NCBI RefSeq assembly: GCF_018619435.1
Contig: NZ_JAHFZF010000010.1
Location: 1 to 64,000, forward strand
DNA length: 64,000 nt
Reading direction: 5' to 3'
From: Rhodoferax sp. U11-2br
Lineage (GTDB): Bacteria > Pseudomonadota > Gammaproteobacteria > Burkholderiales > Burkholderiaceae_C
The translations under genes and the position numbers were made by a program. This document shows, piece by piece, positions 62,557-64,000 of this stretch; position 1 is the first letter of the stretch, and every line of letters begins with the position of its first letter. The notes below the pieces were generated by a model that worked only from the letters and a program-made list of their open reading frames with translations, searched no databases and had not been told where the DNA came from.

Positions 62557-63387
62557 TCAAACCGGCTTGTCGGGCTCCAGGGGGGCCTGCTGTGTGGGTG
62601 TGCCCGCTGGGCTGCGGGCGCTGCGCTGGCTGTGCGCGGCATGGCGTTTGGCGCGATGGATGTGCTGCTCCATGCGGCGGGCCGACTTCCAGCGCATGTA
62701 GCCGTAAAGCAGTTTGGCCAGATAGCCCAGGATGTACAGGCCCACCAGACCCACCACCCACGGGGTGATCTGGTCAATCAGTTTCTCGCGCATCATGCCG
62801 GCCAGTTCGCGGTCCATCTGCGCTTGGGCCGCGGTTTTTGGCGGCTGGAAGGTCTCGGGCGTGTCCCATTGGTTGGCCGCCTTGGGTTGACCGTCGGCCT
62901 GGGCAGGGTCGTTCCACTGGCCTTTGTTAAGTCCAAGGCTTTCTTTCACATCGTGCACTGCATCGATGGCGCCGGACTCCAGCAACTGGTCATACACCGG
63001 GCGCACGCCTTCTTTGATGCTTTTGCGCAACTCGTCGCCCACCGTGGGCTGTGTGTTGGCCGCCGCTGTGGCTGCGCTGGCCACAGCTTGCGCTGGCTTG
63101 GCGGGGGAGGAGGCCGTGGCCTGGGCTGCGGTGGTCGATGAAGCACGGCCTTGAGGGGCGGCAGGGGGGGCGTTTGATTTGTCCCAGTTGATGAGCTCAT
63201 CCACCGGGAGTGTGTCCTGATGCTCCAGCGTCACCAGCTTGCTGGTATCGACCATGGCATCTGCGGGGGCTTTGCCGTCCTGCAAAACAATCGGCCCGGC
63301 GCAGATTGGCAGGCTCAGGCCGCACAAACAGGTGGTAGCCAGAACCAGCGAAGCAAGCCGAGGCAGACGGTGCGAGGTCTTAAACAT
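62557..63387 (-). CDS. secreted/membrane protein of unknown function
   Basis: This 276-residue protein has a Sec-type signal (LASLVLATTCLCGLSLPICAG), a long Ala/Thr/Ser/Pro-rich region at about 70-115, and a membrane helix near 208-228 (ITPWVVGLVGLYILGYLAKLLYGY) followed by a basic cytoplasmic tail. It is not one I recognise. The low-complexity middle suggests an extended periplasmic linker. Confidence 0.7.
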   Translation of the reverse strand: MFKTSHRLPRLASLVLATTCLCGLSLPICAGPIVLQDGKAPADAMVDTSKLVTLEHQDTLPVDELINWDKSNAPPAAPQGRASSTTAAQATASSPAKPAQAVASAATAAANTQPTVGDELRKSIKEGVRPVYDQLLESGAIDAVHDVKESLGLNKGQWNDPAQADGQPKAANQWDTPETFQPPKTAAQAQMDRELAGMMREKLIDQITPWVVGLVGLYILGYLAKLLYGYMRWKSARRMEQHIHRAKRHAAHSQRSARSPAGTPTQQAPLEPDKPV

Positions 63388-63542
63388 GGCGCCAGTGTTT
63401 CATCAGCAAGCCAAAGGAGGGGGATGCCGCAAATTCTAGCGAGGGTGGCGCGCTCTGTCTCGCCGGGGGCCGGGTACCCTCAACCCTGTTGCGGCTGGAA
63501 CACACAGACTCAGGGAGTGTTGTCCTATTGACATCACAAATT

Positions 63543-63590
63543 GGCCTATGGTCCTTATATAAACTGGTCTAGTAGCTTTAGTTTGTATAG
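63543..63590 (-). repeat. dispersed hairpin repeat, degenerate copy 11
   Basis: GGCCTATGGTCCTTATATAAA then CTGGTCTAGTAGCTTTAGTTTG resembles the reverse form of the element, just after the miaB stop. Confidence 0.5.
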
Positions 63591-63593
63591 CAA

Positions 63594-64000
63594 TCAGGCG
63601 GTCGCGGACTCGCTGGTCAACACGTCACCGCGCAGGGTGTAGGTGCGCGTTTCGGTGATGGCCACATCCACCATCTGGCCAACCAGCCGTGGTTGGCCGA
63701 CAAAATTGACCACGCGGTTGCATTCGGTGCGGCCCATCAGCTCACCACCGTCGCGTTTGGACGCGCCTTCCACCAGCAGGCGTTGTGTGGTGCCGACCAG
63801 GCTGGCGCTGATGCGCGCCATGTTGTCATTGATGTTGGCCTGCACCTGTTGCAGCCGGCGCAGTTTCACCTCGTGCGGGGTGTCATCCGCCAGGTTGGCT
63901 GCCGGTGTGCCGGGGCGTGGGCTGAAGATGAAGCTGAAACTGTTGTCAAAGCCGATGTCGTCCATCAGCTTCATGAGTTTGCTGTGGTCCTCCTCGGTTT
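63594..64000 (-). CDS. miaB: tRNA-2-methylthio-N6-dimethylallyladenosine synthase, C-terminal part
   Basis: Only the last 135 or so codons are in the window; the 5' part lies beyond position 64000. [35 protein letters not shown] (key residues around the radical-SAM barrel end) and the C-terminal TRAM domain ([25 protein letters not shown]) identify MiaB, which adds the methylthio group to A37 of tRNAs reading UNN codons. Confidence 0.93.
   Translation of the reverse strand, partial: TEEDHSKLMKLMDDIGFDNSFSFIFSPRPGTPAANLADDTPHEVKLRRLQQVQANINDNMARISASLVGTTQRLLVEGASKRDGGELMGRTECNRVVNFVGQPRLVGQMVDVAITETRTYTLRGDVLTSESATA

Overview
The window looks like chromosomal DNA of a Betaproteobacterium in the Burkholderiales, most likely family Comamonadaceae (Rhodoferax/Polaromonas-like). 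The reasons are the gene order rplM-rpsI-(DUF6776)-bactofilin-erpA-anmK-M23 peptidase-tyrS-dtd, a pilS-pilR-ampD-histone-H1-like block, a liu-type leucine pathway beside aceK, GC-rich third codon positions with long antisense open frames, and a dispersed intergenic hairpin repeat (core AAGGGCTAGAGGC ... TAGCTAT) that I recall from Comamonadaceae genomes. The genus is inference. I saw no rRNA, tRNA, CRISPR array, insertion sequence or prophage.

Layout. (1) 33-7570: fatty-acid/leucine catabolism: PaaI-like thioesterase, isovaleryl-CoA dehydrogenase, beta-carbonic anhydrase, AceK, acetyl-CoA acetyltransferase, an SDR and a second acyl-CoA dehydrogenase. (2) 7583-12470: a TetR repressor diverging from a three-gene drug-efflux operon (outer-membrane factor, EmrA-like, EmrB-like), with two matching operator palindromes. 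(3) 12496-16840: UspA, retropepsin-like protease, MBL hydrolase, patatin lipoprotein, HAD hydrolase. (4) 17035-25680: a DeoR regulator diverging from deoC, a sugar ABC importer (binding protein, double ATPase, two permeases), a DUF4432 protein and a ribokinase-family kinase; this reads as a pentose or 2-deoxyribose uptake and breakdown locus. (5) 25714-34097: the other half of leucine degradation (AraC-type regulator, methylcrotonyl-CoA carboxylase, methylglutaconyl-CoA hydratase, HMG-CoA lyase), carrying a GNAT and a GhrA-like gene. (6) 34094-36480: YbaK, DUF1289, DsbA-like isomerase, RlmJ. (7) 36514-46575: ribosomal proteins L13/S9, bactofilin, ErpA, AnmK, M23 peptidase, TyrS, Dtd, RodA, TldD. 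(8) 46572-49476: DAHP synthase behind an aromatic-residue leader peptide and terminator (a transcription attenuator), then Mpl. (9) 49561-54658: unknown protein, TlpA-like protein, AccB-AccC-PrmA and a DUF3426 zinc-ribbon protein. (10) 54664-59698: histone-H1-like protein, small unknown, AmpD, PilR, PilS, PP0621-family protein. (11) 59695-64000: CcsA-like protein, Ffh, two membrane proteins, and the 3' part of miaB cut by the window edge.

How it fits together. Leucine goes to isovaleryl-CoA, then through Ivd, LiuB/LiuD, LiuC and HMG-CoA lyase to acetoacetate and acetyl-CoA; thiolase and AceK (control of isocitrate dehydrogenase and so of the glyoxylate shunt) connect this to central metabolism. 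The pathway is split in two by an 18-kb block of efflux and sugar genes. AnmK, Mpl and AmpD give three steps of cell-wall recycling. The most interesting items are the aroG attenuator with a 22-residue Phe/Tyr/Trp leader peptide, the dispersed hairpin repeat with a compensatory base-pair change and its use as coding sequence (clearest in the DUF1289 gene), and the deoC/ABC/kinase locus.
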